Positions 8,545 to 19,000 of a stretch of 64,000 bases of DNA are shown here, one piece after another (position 1 is the stretch's first letter; every line of letters begins with the position of its first letter). This stretch comes from an uncultured Sphingomonadales bacterium (GTDB lineage: Bacteria; Pseudomonadota; Alphaproteobacteria; Sphingomonadales; Sphingomonadaceae). The DNA lies in the NCBI GenBank assembly GCA_903832325.1, contig CAILBC010000026.1, forward strand, positions 1 to 64,000. The letters are read 5' to 3'. The notes beneath the pieces are model-generated. The model made no database searches, was not told where the DNA came from, and worked only from the letters and a program-made list of their open reading frames with translations. A program made the translations under genes and the position numbers.

Positions 8545-8575
8545 TGACAAATTCTTTCAGAGAAATTCTGTTTCC
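8545..8575. promoter_or_regulatory. Candidate operator upstream of the tmm-like gene
   Basis: TGACAAATTCTTTC at 8545-8558 repeats, with one base deleted, the element at 5168-5182 in front of the DmmA-like operon. It continues as AGAGAAATTC, giving a short inverted pair (TTTC/GAAA) and a direct AAATTC repeat. Just downstream, TTGACC at 8582 and TAACAC at 8605 with a 17-base gap make a plausible promoter. Shared control by the XRE-cupin regulator is an inference. Confidence 0.42.
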
Positions 8576-8681
8576 TATCAGTTGACCCAGGTTGGCCTGC
8601 CGGTTAACACCGCGACAGAGGGTTTGTGCCTTGACGGGGCGGTGGGTTTCCCCCGATTCTGTCCAGGTGTGGGAGTGTTTC

Positions 8682-10037
8682 ATGGCCAAGCGAATTGCAG
8701 TGATTGGTGCCGGTGCGAGCGGTCTTGCCGTGCTGCGCGCGTTTCAAAGCGCCAAAGTGAAAGGCGCTGAAATTCCTGAAGTGGTCTGCTTTGAAAAGCA
8801 GGACGATTGGGGCGGCCTGTGGAAATATTCCTGGCGCACCGGGCTCGATCAGTATGGTGAACCGGTCCACGGATCGATGTACCGCTATCTGTGGTCGAAC
8901 GGGCCCAAGGAATGCCTGGAATTCGCCGATTATTCGTTTGAGGAACATTTCGGCCGGCCGATCCCTTCGTATCCGCCGCGCGCGGTGCTGCATGATTATA
9001 TCATGGGCCGCGTCGAAAAGGCCGGCGTGCGCGACATGGTGCGGTTCAACAGCCCGGTGCGCTGGGTTTCGTGGGACGACGCCACCCAGCTGTTCACCGT
9101 GCGCGTCAAGGACCAGGTGGGCGACCGCACCTATGAAGAAACGTTCGATCATGTGATCGTGTCGTCGGGCCATTTTTCCACGCCCAACGTGCCGCATTTC
9201 GAAGGCATCGAAACGTTCCCCGGCCGTGTCATGCACGCGCACGATTTCCGGTCGGCCGACGAATTTGCCGGCAAGGACGTGCTGATGGTCGGCAGCTCGT
9301 ATTCGGCCGAAGACATCGGCACGCAATGCGTCAAATATGGCGCGAAATCGGTCACCTTCAGCTATCGCACGCGGCCGCTGCCGTTTGCCTGGCCCGAACA
9401 GTTCGAACAGCGCCCGCTGCTTACCAAAGTCGAAGGCAACACCGTCCATTTCATCGATGGCACATCGAAAGTGGTCGATGGCATCTTGCTGTGCACCGGC
9501 TATCTGCACCATTTCCCGTTCCTGCCCGATGATCTGCGGCTGGTGACGCACAACCGGCTCTATCCCGGCAATCTGTGGCAGGGCGTGGTCTGGCAGGGCA
9601 ATCCGAACTTGTTCTATGTCGGGATGCAGGACCAGTATTTCACGTTCAACATGTTCGATGCGCAGGCCTGGTATGTGCGCGACATCATCCTGGGCCGGAT
9701 CGCGGTGCCCGATGCCGATGCGCGCGCGGCCAGCTTTGCCGATTGGCAGGCCCGCGAAGAGGCGGCGTCAAATCCCGAGCTGCAGATCGATTTCCAGGCC
9801 GCCTATGTGCGCCAGCTGATGGAAGCGACCGATTACCCCGTGCTCGATACCGAGGCCGTGGCCGCGCTGTTCAAACAGTGGGAACACGACAAGGAACACG
9901 ACATCATGGGCTATCGCAACCATTCGTACCGGTCGGTGCTGACCGGCACGATGAGCCCGCGCCACCACACCCGCTGGATGGAAGCGCTCGACGATTCGCT
10001 CGAAGCGTTCCTGGCCACCAGCGACACCACGGTCTGA
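8682..10037 (+). CDS. tmm: Flavin-containing monooxygenase, trimethylamine monooxygenase (Tmm) type
   Basis: A 451-residue FMO. It has the FAD-binding GAGASG at residues 9-14, the FMO-identifying FxGxxxHxxxF motif at 179-189 ([11 protein letters not shown]), and the NADPH-binding [10 protein letters not shown] from residue 204. The last of these, with [17 protein letters not shown] and [15 protein letters not shown], is close to bacterial trimethylamine monooxygenases that oxidise trimethylamine to TMAO with NADPH and O2. The next gene is a TMAO demethylase-type protein, the standard partner in methylotrophs and roseobacters. The ATG at 8682 is chosen because the nucleotide-binding fold begins immediately after it; upstream in-frame residues are not FMO-like. 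Confidence 0.9.
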   Translation: MAKRIAVIGAGASGLAVLRAFQSAKVKGAEIPEVVCFEKQDDWGGLWKYSWRTGLDQYGEPVHGSMYRYLWSNGPKECLEFADYSFEEHFGRPIPSYPPRAVLHDYIMGRVEKAGVRDMVRFNSPVRWVSWDDATQLFTVRVKDQVGDRTYEETFDHVIVSSGHFSTPNVPHFEGIETFPGRVMHAHDFRSADEFAGKDVLMVGSSYSAEDIGTQCVKYGAKSVTFSYRTRPLPFAWPEQFEQRPLLTKVEGNTVHFIDGTSKVVDGILLCTGYLHHFPFLPDDLRLVTHNRLYPGNLWQGVVWQGNPNLFYVGMQDQYFTFNMFDAQAWYVRDIILGRIAVPDADARAASFADWQAREEAASNPELQIDFQAAYVRQLMEATDYPVLDTEAVAALFKQWEHDKEHDIMGYRNHSYRSVLTGTMSPRHHTRWMEALDDSLEAFLATSDTTV

Positions 10038-10064
10038 TCGGGAAAAGGGCGGGTTCGCGATCCC

Positions 10065-12245
10065 ATGGCAACCGCCCCTGATCCCGCGATGATCACGTCC
10101 GGACCGCCGGAATCGCTGATGCCCGAACGGCTGACAGTGGTTCCTGGCGGCAACAGCGCACGGTTTGTGCTGTCCCCCGGCGACCGGGTGCGGATTGTCG
10201 ATCCCGAAGGGTTGCAGCCGGGCCGGCTTGTCCTGCACGCGCCGGGCGGGGATGAAACGCATGCGCTGTTCGGCACGGAATCTTCGGCCGGGGCCATGTT
10301 CCGGCTGGTCGCCGAAACCGCGCTGGCCGCAACGCTGCATGCGCCGGGCGCGCCGATGGCACCCGATGCGCAGGATGCGCCGACCGATCTGCATCTGTTC
10401 ATCGCCCGCGCCGATCCGGCCGACGATCTGCCGCCGCCGCTTGCCGAACCGCTGCTCGATCTGCGCGTGCCCGCGGCCAGCGCGTGCGCCTATCGCGTGA
10501 AAGCGGGCGATTATATCCAGATCATCGATGTCGCCGGGCGGCAATGTTCGGATTTCGTGGCGTTCGATGCTGCCGCGCTGGAGCAGGGCCGCGAATGCGG
10601 GCTGGATGCCACGGTCACGCGCACGCTGATGGGGCGCAGCTTTTCCAGCCCCGGGCTCCATGCGCGCTATTTCGATGCCAATCTGCGCCCGCTGGTGGAG
10701 GTGGTGCGCGATACCGTGGGGCGGCACGATACGTTCCTGCTGGCCTGCACTGCCAAGTATTACGAAGACCAGGGCTATCCCGGCCATGCAAACTGCACCG
10801 ACAATTTCAACCGCGCGCTGACGCCCCACGGCATCGCGCCGCGCGCGGGCTGGCCGGCGATCAATTTCTTCTACAACACCGCCGTAGCCCATGACGAAAC
10901 CATCGGGTCTGATGAACCGTGGTCGCGCCCGGGCGATTATGTGCTGCTGCGCGCGCTGACCGATCTGGTCTGCGCATCGTCCGCGTGCCCCGATGATATC
11001 GATCCGGCCAATGGCTGGGAACCCACCGACATCCACGTCCGCCTCTATGACAGGAGTGCCGCGCCAGCCGCCGGCAACGCCCACCGCATGACCCCAGACG
11101 CCCCGCCCGTGCTCACCCGCGAAACCGGTTTCCATCCGCGCACGTCTGCGCTGACCCGCCAGATGGTCGATTATCGCGGATTCTGGCTGCCCACCGCCTA
11201 TAACAACCACGGGGCGATCGCCGAATACTGGGCCTGCCGCCAACGCGCCGCGCTGATCGACCTCAGCCCGTTGCGCAAGTTCGAAGTGACCGGCCCCGAT
11301 GCCGAGGCGCTGATGGACCTGGCCGTCACGCGCGACATGACCAAGCTGGCGGTGGGGCAGATCGTCTATACCGCGATGTGCCACGAAACCGGCGGGATGA
11401 TCGATGATGGCACGGTGTTCCGGCTGGGGCCGACGAATTTCCGCTGGGTCTGCGGCGAAGACTGGTGCGGGGTGTGGCTGCGCCAGCTGGCGGCGGAGCG
11501 CGGGCTGAAGGCCTGGGTGCGGTCATCGACCGATCAGCTTTCCAATGTGGCGTTTCAGGGCCCGTTGTCGCGCGACATTCTTGCGCCGCTGGTCGTCACC
11601 CCGGCGCATCGGCCTTCGGTGGCCGAATTGGGCTGGTTCCGGTTCACCACGGGCCGCATCGGCGATCTGCCGGTGGTGGTGTCGCGCACCGGGTACAGCG
11701 GCGAACTCGGCTATGAAATCTGGTGCCATCCCGATCGCGCGCCCGAACTGTGGGATGCGCTGATGGCCGCGGGCGAACCGCACGGGGTGCTGCCGGCCGG
11801 GCTCGATGCGCTCGACATGCTGCGGATCGAGGCCGGGCTGATCTTTGCCGGCTATGAATTCTGCGATCAGACCGATCCGTTCGAAGCCGGCATCGGCTTT
11901 GCCGCGCCCAGGTCGAAGCGCGCCGCCTTCATCGGCAGCGAAGCGCTGGCCCGGCGCCGCGAACACCCGCAGCGCGCGCTCGCCGGCCTGGTGGTCGAAG
12001 GGGCCGAAGCGGTCGGCCATGGCGATCCGGTCTTTTCCGGCCGGGTGCAAGTGGGCGTGATCACCAGTGCGACACGATCGCCGATCCTGGGCCAGACAAT
12101 CGCGCTCGCGCGGATCGATGTGACCTGTGCGGCACTCGGCACCGCGCTGACAGTGGGCAAGCTCGATGGCCATCAAAAGCGTATTGGCGCGCAAGTCGTG
12201 CGTTTTCCCCATTACGATCCCGACAAGACCCGGGTGCGTGCGTGA
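10065..12245 (+). CDS. tdm: DUF1989-GcvT fusion, trimethylamine N-oxide demethylase/aldolase (Tdm) type
   Basis: A 726-residue two-domain protein. Residues about 20-330 form a DUF1989 (urea-carboxylase-associated-like) domain; about 345-725 form a tetrahydrofolate-binding GcvT domain (TRTGYSGELGYEIW type motif, LDALDMLRIEAGL). This fusion is the known architecture of Tdm, which splits TMAO into dimethylamine and formaldehyde and feeds the latter to tetrahydrofolate. Cysteines fall at residues 228, 244 and 308; their spacing (16 and 64) equals, as I recall, that of the zinc-binding cysteines in Methylocella silvestris Tdm. The gene follows tmm by 27 bp. The N-terminus seems about 35 residues shorter than in that protein by this register. 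Confidence 0.9.
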   Translation: MATAPDPAMITSGPPESLMPERLTVVPGGNSARFVLSPGDRVRIVDPEGLQPGRLVLHAPGGDETHALFGTESSAGAMFRLVAETALAATLHAPGAPMAPDAQDAPTDLHLFIARADPADDLPPPLAEPLLDLRVPAASACAYRVKAGDYIQIIDVAGRQCSDFVAFDAAALEQGRECGLDATVTRTLMGRSFSSPGLHARYFDANLRPLVEVVRDTVGRHDTFLLACTAKYYEDQGYPGHANCTDNFNRALTPHGIAPRAGWPAINFFYNTAVAHDETIGSDEPWSRPGDYVLLRALTDLVCASSACPDDIDPANGWEPTDIHVRLYDRSAAPAAGNAHRMTPDAPPVLTRETGFHPRTSALTRQMVDYRGFWLPTAYNNHGAIAEYWACRQRAALIDLSPLRKFEVTGPDAEALMDLAVTRDMTKLAVGQIVYTAMCHETGGMIDDGTVFRLGPTNFRWVCGEDWCGVWLRQLAAERGLKAWVRSSTDQLSNVAFQGPLSRDILAPLVVTPAHRPSVAELGWFRFTTGRIGDLPVVVSRTGYSGELGYEIWCHPDRAPELWDALMAAGEPHGVLPAGLDALDMLRIEAGLIFAGYEFCDQTDPFEAGIGFAAPRSKRAAFIGSEALARRREHPQRALAGLVVEGAEAVGHGDPVFSGRVQVGVITSATRSPILGQTIALARIDVTCAALGTALTVGKLDGHQKRIGAQVVRFPHYDPDKTRVRA

Positions 12246-12277
12246 CGCCACCTCGCGCTCCGGCTGATGAGAGGTAT

Positions 12278-13888
12278 ATGATGGCCACTGTGGCGCCCGC
12301 CGAAGACAGCCCCGGCCTGCAGCGCGGGATAAGCTGGACCGGCGCGTTCTGGATCGCCAGCGGGGTGCCCGCGCTGGTGCTGTTCACGATCGGCTCGATT
12401 GCCGCGATGGTGGGCACGGCATCGTGGCTGGTGTGGACGGTTTCGATCCTGTTCGGGTTTATCCAGGCGTTCAGCTATGCCGAAATCGCCGGGCTGTTTC
12501 CCAACAAGTCGGGCGGGGCCTCGGTCTATGGCGCGGTGGCCTGGGCGCGCTATTCGAAACTGTTCGCGCCCGTATCGGTGTGGTGCAACTGGCTGGCGTG
12601 GTCACCGGTGCTGGCCATCGGATCGGGGCTGGCGGCGGGGTTTTCGCTGTCTATCCTGTTTGGCGCCGATGCCGGCATCAACACCTGGCAATTGACCCTG
12701 CTTGATCTGTCGTTTCTGAAAACCGGGCTGTCGCTGCGCATCAATGCCACCGCGATCATCGGGGCGGTGTTCCTGCTGGTGGCCTTTGCCATCCAGCATC
12801 GCGGGATCAGCTCGACCGCGCGTACCCAGGTCGTGCTGGGGGTGATCGCGCTGCTGCCGCTGCTGCTGATCGGTCTGGTGCCGCTGCTGACCGGCGATCT
12901 GCCGCGACACAACATCTGGCCGGTCGTGCCGCTGACGCACGATGCGGCCGGCCATGTGATCAACGGCACCTGGAATGGCGCGGGAATCTCGCTGTTCATG
13001 GGCGGGCTGTTCGTGGCCGCCTGGTCGACATACGGGTTTGAAACGGCGGTGTGCTATACCCGCGAATTCCGCGATCCGGCAAAAGACACGTTCAAGGCGA
13101 TCCTGTCGTCGGGCCTGCTGTGCATCGTGGTGTTTACGCTGGTGCCGATCAGTTTTCAGGGCGTGCTGGGGCTGCAGGGCATGCTGTCGCCCGATATTGC
13201 CAACAACATGGGCGTCGGCCGGGCCATGGCCGGGATGATCAAGGCGGGTCCGGTGATCGGCAACCTGATCGTGGTGATGATGATCCTGGCGCTGCTGCTG
13301 GCGATCATCATGTCGATGGCCGGATCGTCGCGCACGCTGTACCAGGCCTCGGCCGATGGCTGGCTGCCCAAATATCTGAGCAGGGTGAACCATGCCGGTG
13401 CGCCCACCGCGGCAATGTGGACCGATCTGGGGTTCAACCTGGTCCTGCTGTCGATGTCGGACTATGTGTTTGTGCTGGGCGTGTCGAACGTCTGCTATAT
13501 CCTGTTCAACTTCCTCAATCTGAATTCGGCGTGGATTCATCGCATGGATCGTCCGGCCTGGGACCGGCCCTATCGCGCGCCGACGCTGCTGCTGGGCGCG
13601 GGCACAGTGCTGTCGTTCGTCAACCTTGCGCTGATGGGCGTGGGTGCCGACATGCTGGGCAAGGGCACGCTGCTGACCGGGGTGGTCTGCGTCGCCACGA
13701 TCCTGCCGGTCTTTGCCTGGCGGCACTACGTGATCGACAAAGGCAAATTTCCCGAGGACATGACCGAAGACCTGCACTTGCGCCCCGAACCGGGCGTGGC
13801 CACCGGGGCCGGCTATCTGCCGCATCTGACAGTGGTGGCCGGAATTGCGGTGGTCGTGGTCAGCCACTGGCTGGCGGTTCTGCCCTGA
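12278..13888 (+). CDS. APC-superfamily permease, second of the amine cluster
   Basis: About 536 residues with some 12 membrane segments. The LQRGISWTGAFWIASGVPALVLFTIGSIAAMVG start and AEIAGLFPNKSGGASVYGAVAWARY block are typical of APC amino acid permeases. The start at 12278 (or the adjacent ATG at 12281) has GAGAGG just upstream; an in-frame GTG at 12242 overlapping the tdm stop codon is less likely. It follows tdm by about 30 bp in the same direction, so it is probably co-transcribed with tmm-tdm. Import of trimethylamine, TMAO or a related quaternary amine is suggested by context only; known TMAO importers are usually ABC systems, so this would be a different uptake route. Confidence 0.87.
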   Translation: MMATVAPAEDSPGLQRGISWTGAFWIASGVPALVLFTIGSIAAMVGTASWLVWTVSILFGFIQAFSYAEIAGLFPNKSGGASVYGAVAWARYSKLFAPVSVWCNWLAWSPVLAIGSGLAAGFSLSILFGADAGINTWQLTLLDLSFLKTGLSLRINATAIIGAVFLLVAFAIQHRGISSTARTQVVLGVIALLPLLLIGLVPLLTGDLPRHNIWPVVPLTHDAAGHVINGTWNGAGISLFMGGLFVAAWSTYGFETAVCYTREFRDPAKDTFKAILSSGLLCIVVFTLVPISFQGVLGLQGMLSPDIANNMGVGRAMAGMIKAGPVIGNLIVVMMILALLLAIIMSMAGSSRTLYQASADGWLPKYLSRVNHAGAPTAAMWTDLGFNLVLLSMSDYVFVLGVSNVCYILFNFLNLNSAWIHRMDRPAWDRPYRAPTLLLGAGTVLSFVNLALMGVGADMLGKGTLLTGVVCVATILPVFAWRHYVIDKGKFPEDMTEDLHLRPEPGVATGAGYLPHLTVVAGIAVVVVSHWLAVLP

Positions 13889-14207
13889 TCACAGGCGCGC
13901 CGGCGCGTGCTGTCGGGGGCGAAATCAGCGTCTTGCTGCCACCGCGCGGCCGGTTTTCGTCGATCAAACGATTGTCGCCCATAAAATTGTTGTGAAATAA
14001 AGACATCGGCACGACTTGCCGCGAGGCCTTGCGGTTCTTGCGCGGTTCATGGCGGGCGTTGTCATTGCACGTTGACACTGCCCGGCAAGCGATGCAACAA
14101 CAGCGTCAGGGCGCAAAAAAACCAAAAAAAGGAATCACGGCATCTGCCGGCGGGGAATGACTCTTCGCCGGTGCTGATTTTTTATGTCTTTGTGCCTGCG
14201 GGGGATT
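13889..14207. other. Intergenic region between the amine cluster and the tpsB gene
   Basis: No gene is visible. A perfect 12-bp palindrome CGCGCCGGCGCG at 13896-13907, 8 bp after the permease stop codon, may help end its transcription. An AT-rich stretch near 13970-14005, a TTGACA at 14072-14077 and two A7 runs (14115-14121 and 14124-14130) are candidate promoter or leader elements for tpsB. No convincing -10 box could be paired with them. Confidence 0.4.
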
Positions 14208-15989
14208 ATGGGACGAGCGCAAGCGATCGCAGCCGTTGGTATGGGGGCCGCGATAATCGGTCTTGCCCCTGCGGCACTGGCGCAGGCCGTTTCGCCTCCG
14301 CCGCCCGTGGACAATCGCGGCCTGCCCACGCGGCAGGAAGTGAACCCGGCCCAGCCCGATACCGCCCCGCCCAAAAGCTCTGCCAAAGTGCATGAAGAAG
14401 GCGCGTTTCGCACCGGGCCCTGCCCGCTGGCGCAAAGCGATGTGAAAGTCGCGATCCGCACGATCAGCTTCACCGGCCCCGGCGGCGCCACGCTGCCGCC
14501 CGAAATCGCGCAATTGCTCCAGGGCATTTCCGCCGGCGGCGACGATGCGCAGCCGATCGCCAAAGTCTGCGCGCTGCGTGATGAGGCCAATTTCCGCCTG
14601 CAGCATGCCCGCTATGTCGCCGCGGTGCAGATCCCGCCGCAGACGATCGACCAGGGCGTGCTGCGGCTGGAAGTGGTGACCGGGCGGATTGTCGAAGTGC
14701 GCGTGCACGGCGATGCCGGCCCGTTTGAAAAGCAGGTGCGCGCGCGCATCGCGCAATTGCAGCATCTGGCCCCGCTCAACGCCGCGCAGGCCGAACGGAT
14801 TCTGTTGCAGGCCAACGACATTCCCGGGCTGACGATCCAGATGGGCCTGTCGCCCGATACCGCGACGGGCAAGCCGGGCGATCTGATCGGCGATATCACC
14901 GTATCCTATCGCCGCTTTGCACTGGTCGCCAATGTGCAGAATTACAACAGCACGGCGCTGGGCCGCGAAACCGTCTATCTGCGCGCCGAAGCCTATGATC
15001 TGCTCAACATGGACGACCGGACTTATGTCGCCGGATCGACCACGTTCGATTTCAAAAAACAGCGCACGCTGCAATTTGGTGAACAGATCGGGCTGAACGG
15101 TGGCAGCGACCACATTTCGTTTGTCAGCACCTTTGCCCAATCGCGCCCGGCGCTGGTCTCGCTCGATCTGCGGACTGTCTCGCTGATCGAAAACCTCAGC
15201 TATGATCACAGCCTGGTGCGCACGACCACCGCGCAAGTCACTGCCGCCGGCGGGTTCGAATATGCCGAACAGCGCACCAAAGTCTATTTTTCGGGGAACA
15301 GCGCCCCGCTCAATCTCGATCGCATTTCCACCCTGTTTGCGCGGATCGATGGGGACAAGCGGTTCCTCGGCCTCGATGGCACGCAAAAAGCGGAACTGGG
15401 CGGCGGGCTGGAACTGCGCAAGGGCATCGGCATTTTCGGCGCGACCAAACCGGGCACGCTGAGCGGCGGATACAGCCCGTCACGGTTCTATGGCAGCGGC
15501 ACCCCGTTCGTGGTGCGCGGGCATCTGAACGGCGTGCTCGATCTGGGGCCGATGGTCGAACTGACCAGCCAGATCCAGGGCCAGTGGGCCGACCGTGAAG
15601 TGCTCAATTACGATGAATTCGCCATCGGCAACCTGACTGTCGGGCGCGGCTATGATCCGGGCGCCAACACCGCCGACCGGGCGCTGTCGGCCGCGAACGA
15701 GGTGCGGTTCAACCTGCCGCTGGGTCCGCGCGTGCGCAGCCAGGTCTATGGCTTTTACGACTGGATCCACTTGTGGAACCGCGATCCGTTTTCCACCGAA
15801 CGCAGCCGGGTGCTGCGCTCGGTCGGCGGCGGCGCGCGTCTGACGGTGATCAACGGGCTGAAGCTGGATGTGACGTATGCCCATCCGCTCGATCCGCCGC
15901 TGCTTACCGGCACCAATGTCCACCGTTCGCCGGACCGGATCATGGTGTCGTTGACCGCCCAGCTTGTCCCGTTTGGTTTCAAGTTCTGA
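14208..15989 (+). CDS. TpsB outer-membrane transporter of two-partner secretion (ShlB/FhaC/HecB family)
   Basis: A 593-residue Omp85-superfamily protein. A signal peptide ends near AALAQ. A proline-rich linker, POTRA-like domains (about residues 80-250; VAIRTISFTG, QIPPQTIDQGVLRLEVVTGRIVEVRV) and a 16-strand barrel follow. It carries the conserved VGRGYDPGA loop motif equivalent to VRGY/F and ends in phenylalanine, as outer-membrane barrels do. The ATG at 14208 has GGGGG close upstream and begins directly at the signal peptide; the ATG at 14184 is less good. It secretes the TpsA exoprotein encoded 20 bp downstream. Confidence 0.93.
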   Translation: MGRAQAIAAVGMGAAIIGLAPAALAQAVSPPPPVDNRGLPTRQEVNPAQPDTAPPKSSAKVHEEGAFRTGPCPLAQSDVKVAIRTISFTGPGGATLPPEIAQLLQGISAGGDDAQPIAKVCALRDEANFRLQHARYVAAVQIPPQTIDQGVLRLEVVTGRIVEVRVHGDAGPFEKQVRARIAQLQHLAPLNAAQAERILLQANDIPGLTIQMGLSPDTATGKPGDLIGDITVSYRRFALVANVQNYNSTALGRETVYLRAEAYDLLNMDDRTYVAGSTTFDFKKQRTLQFGEQIGLNGGSDHISFVSTFAQSRPALVSLDLRTVSLIENLSYDHSLVRTTTAQVTAAGGFEYAEQRTKVYFSGNSAPLNLDRISTLFARIDGDKRFLGLDGTQKAELGGGLELRKGIGIFGATKPGTLSGGYSPSRFYGSGTPFVVRGHLNGVLDLGPMVELTSQIQGQWADREVLNYDEFAIGNLTVGRGYDPGANTADRALSAANEVRFNLPLGPRVRSQVYGFYDWIHLWNRDPFSTERSRVLRSVGGGARLTVINGLKLDVTYAHPLDPPLLTGTNVHRSPDRIMVSLTAQLVPFGFKF

Positions 15990-16009
15990 TCGCGATTGGG
16001 GTCCTTGTC

Positions 16010-19000
16010 ATGACTGGCTATGCAAAGTCGCACCATCGCTCGCTGCGCACCGGCTTAAGGATCGGAACTGCGCTGGCCGGGGGGCTGTTCGGGCTTGCCG
16101 CGGCCCATCCGGCGCTGGCTTCCACCGTGCTGCCCACCGGGCAAAGCGTACAGGCGGTGGCCACCGGCGCCCCGTCGGATGTGAAGTTCACCAATCCCAC
16201 CGCAAAGTCGCTGCAGATTTCGGTCAAGGACAGCACGATCGTCAACTGGTCGACGTACAGCATCAGTTCGGATGCTTCCGTCAGCTATGTCGGCTGCCTG
16301 ACCATTTGCACCGTGCTCAACCGGGTGACCACCGCGACCGCATCGCAGATCGACGGCCCGATCGATGCCACCAACAGCACGCACCCCATCAACATCTGGC
16401 TGATCAATCCCAACGGCATTACGTTCAGCAGCAAGACCGGATCGTTCAACGGCGGCAGCCTGGTGCTGTCGACATTGGGCAGCACGCTGGCCGACGCGAC
16501 CAAGCTGTCGGGCAGTGCACTGGAATTCAAGAACGGGTCCGGTGCGATTGCGCTCGACGGGGCGATCACCTCGTCCGGGTCGGTGCTGCTGGTGGGGCAG
16601 AAGATCGGGCTGACCAACACCGGGGCGCTGGTTTCCAACATCAGCGCGACAGGGCCGGTGGTGATGGTTGCGGGGGCGGACGTGTCGTTCCCGTCGGGCC
16701 CGGGCAGCCCGTTGTCGTACCTGATCAAGGGCGGCACGCCGGTGGCGGTTACGCCGGTTTCGATTGCCGGCAAAGTGACCGGATCGCAGATCATGGTCGG
16801 CGCAATGTCGCCCGGCGGCGGCGTTGCCTCGCTGTTGCAGGTGGCCACGGGCGGCAGCCTGACCGCGACGGCCAATGGCGGCAGCGTTACCCTGTCAACC
16901 ACCAACGACGGCACTGTAACCGGCGACACCACCGTTGCCGATGGTGGCCTGATCACTGCGACGGCGGACAGGATTTCGTTCAACGGCGGCGCTGTTGCCG
17001 CCTCCGGCACTGGCGGATCGGTGCTGGTCTATGCCCCGTCGGTGCTCGATGCCGATACCATGCTGACCGGCGCGGCCACGTTTGCGGGCACGCTCGATGG
17101 CGGCAAGACCCTGACCGTGACCGGCAATGCCGAATTCGACAAGGCCGTGGGCGGCGCGACCGCGCTTGCCGCGCTCGGCGTGTCGGGCACCACGCTGATC
17201 AAGGCCGCGGCGATCACCACCACCGGCGCGCAGACCTATTCCGGCGCGGTAACGCTGGGGGCCGATACCACGCTTGCCGGCACGGTGCAGTTTGCCGGGG
17301 CGCTTGACGGCGGCAAGGCGCTGACCGTGACCGGCGATGCCGAATTCGACGGTGCGGTTGGCGGCACGACCAAGCTGACTTCGCTCGGCGTGTCGGGCAC
17401 CACGCTGATCAAGACCGCGGCGATCTCCACCACCGGTGCGCAGACGTATACCGGCGCGGTGACGCTGGGTGCCAACACCACGTTGACCGGTGCGGTGAAA
17501 TTTGCCGGAACGCTCGATGGCGGCAAGACGCTGGCCGTGACGGGCAATGCCGAATTCGACAATGCGGTCGGCGGCACGACCAAGCTGACTTCGCTGGGCG
17601 TTTCGGGCACGACGCTGGTCAAGACCGCGGCGATCACCACCACCGGTACACAGACCTATACCGGCGCGGTGACGCTGGGCGTCGGCACCACCATCACCAC
17701 GACCAACAGCGATGTCGGGTTTGGATCGACCGTCAACGGAACATTCGGCCTGACAGTGGCGGCCGGCACGGGCGGAATTGCGCTGGCCGGGCAGGCAGGC
17801 GGGACCGCGGCACTGGGCACGGTCATCCTGACGGGCAAGGCCATCGGTCTGGCCGGCGTCGATGCCGGCGCGCTGACCATCATCAATTCGGGCACGCTGA
17901 CGATCAATGGCGGCGATTACACGATCGGCGCGGCGCCCTACACGTTCACCAGCGCGGCAACCACCAACGGCACGCTGACGCTGGGCCAGGCGACGACATT
18001 CGGCGGCGCGGTGACACTGGGCAGCGATACGACGATCAACGGTGCCAATGCAGCCTTTACCCAGACGGTGGACGGCGGTTCTGCGCTGGCGATTGGCAAG
18101 GCGGCAACGTTTGGCGGCGTGGTGGGCGGCGGAACGGCGCTGTCCTCGCTGACGGTGACGGGCGCCAGCACGATCAACGGCGGCGCGATCACCACCAGCG
18201 GTGTGCAGGATTACAAGGGTGCGGCCATGCTGGGCGCGGCAACCGTGCTGAAAACCGCCAACAGCAACGTTACCTTTGAATCGACGATCGGTTCCGCCTC
18301 TGCACCGGACTTCACGATCAATGCGGGCACGGGTACGGTCAGCCTGCAGGGCCAGACCGGCACCGCTGCGGCGCCGCTGGGCCTTGTCAAACTGACCGGC
18401 GACGGTGTCTCGCTGGCCGGGGTTGCTTCGTCCTTTTTGCAACCGGTACTCACCAACGGCAGCGTTCTGACGCTGAACACCGGGATCTATGTCCCGCAAG
18501 GCGGCGCATCCTATTCGTTTGGCGCGTTCGGGCCGGTCATTGTCAACGGTACGCTGACCCTGGGCCAGGCCAGTTTCTTCGGGGCGTTGACGCTGGGTTC
18601 GGCCACCACGCTTGATGCCAGCGCGAACAACAAGGGGATCCAGATCACCGGACAGGTGACCGGCGGCGGGTTTGACCTGACGATCAAGGCGGGCAGCGCC
18701 CCGCTGACACTCGCCGGTGTCAGCGGCACCAAGTCGCTGACGCTGGGCGACGGCAGCCTGCGGCTGCTGGGCGGCACTTATGACGTTGACGGTGGCGGCG
18801 CCTACGACTTTGGCCCGGTCTACACCGACGGCACCCTTGTGCTTGGTCAGGTGACGACATTCGGCGCGGTGCAACTGTTCAACGACACCGTGATCAACGG
18901 GGCCAATGCCATCTTTTCCGGCACGATCGACGGCACGGTCAGCGGCATTTACAAGCTGTCGGTCGGCAAGAATGCCACGTTTGACGGCGCGATCGGGGGG

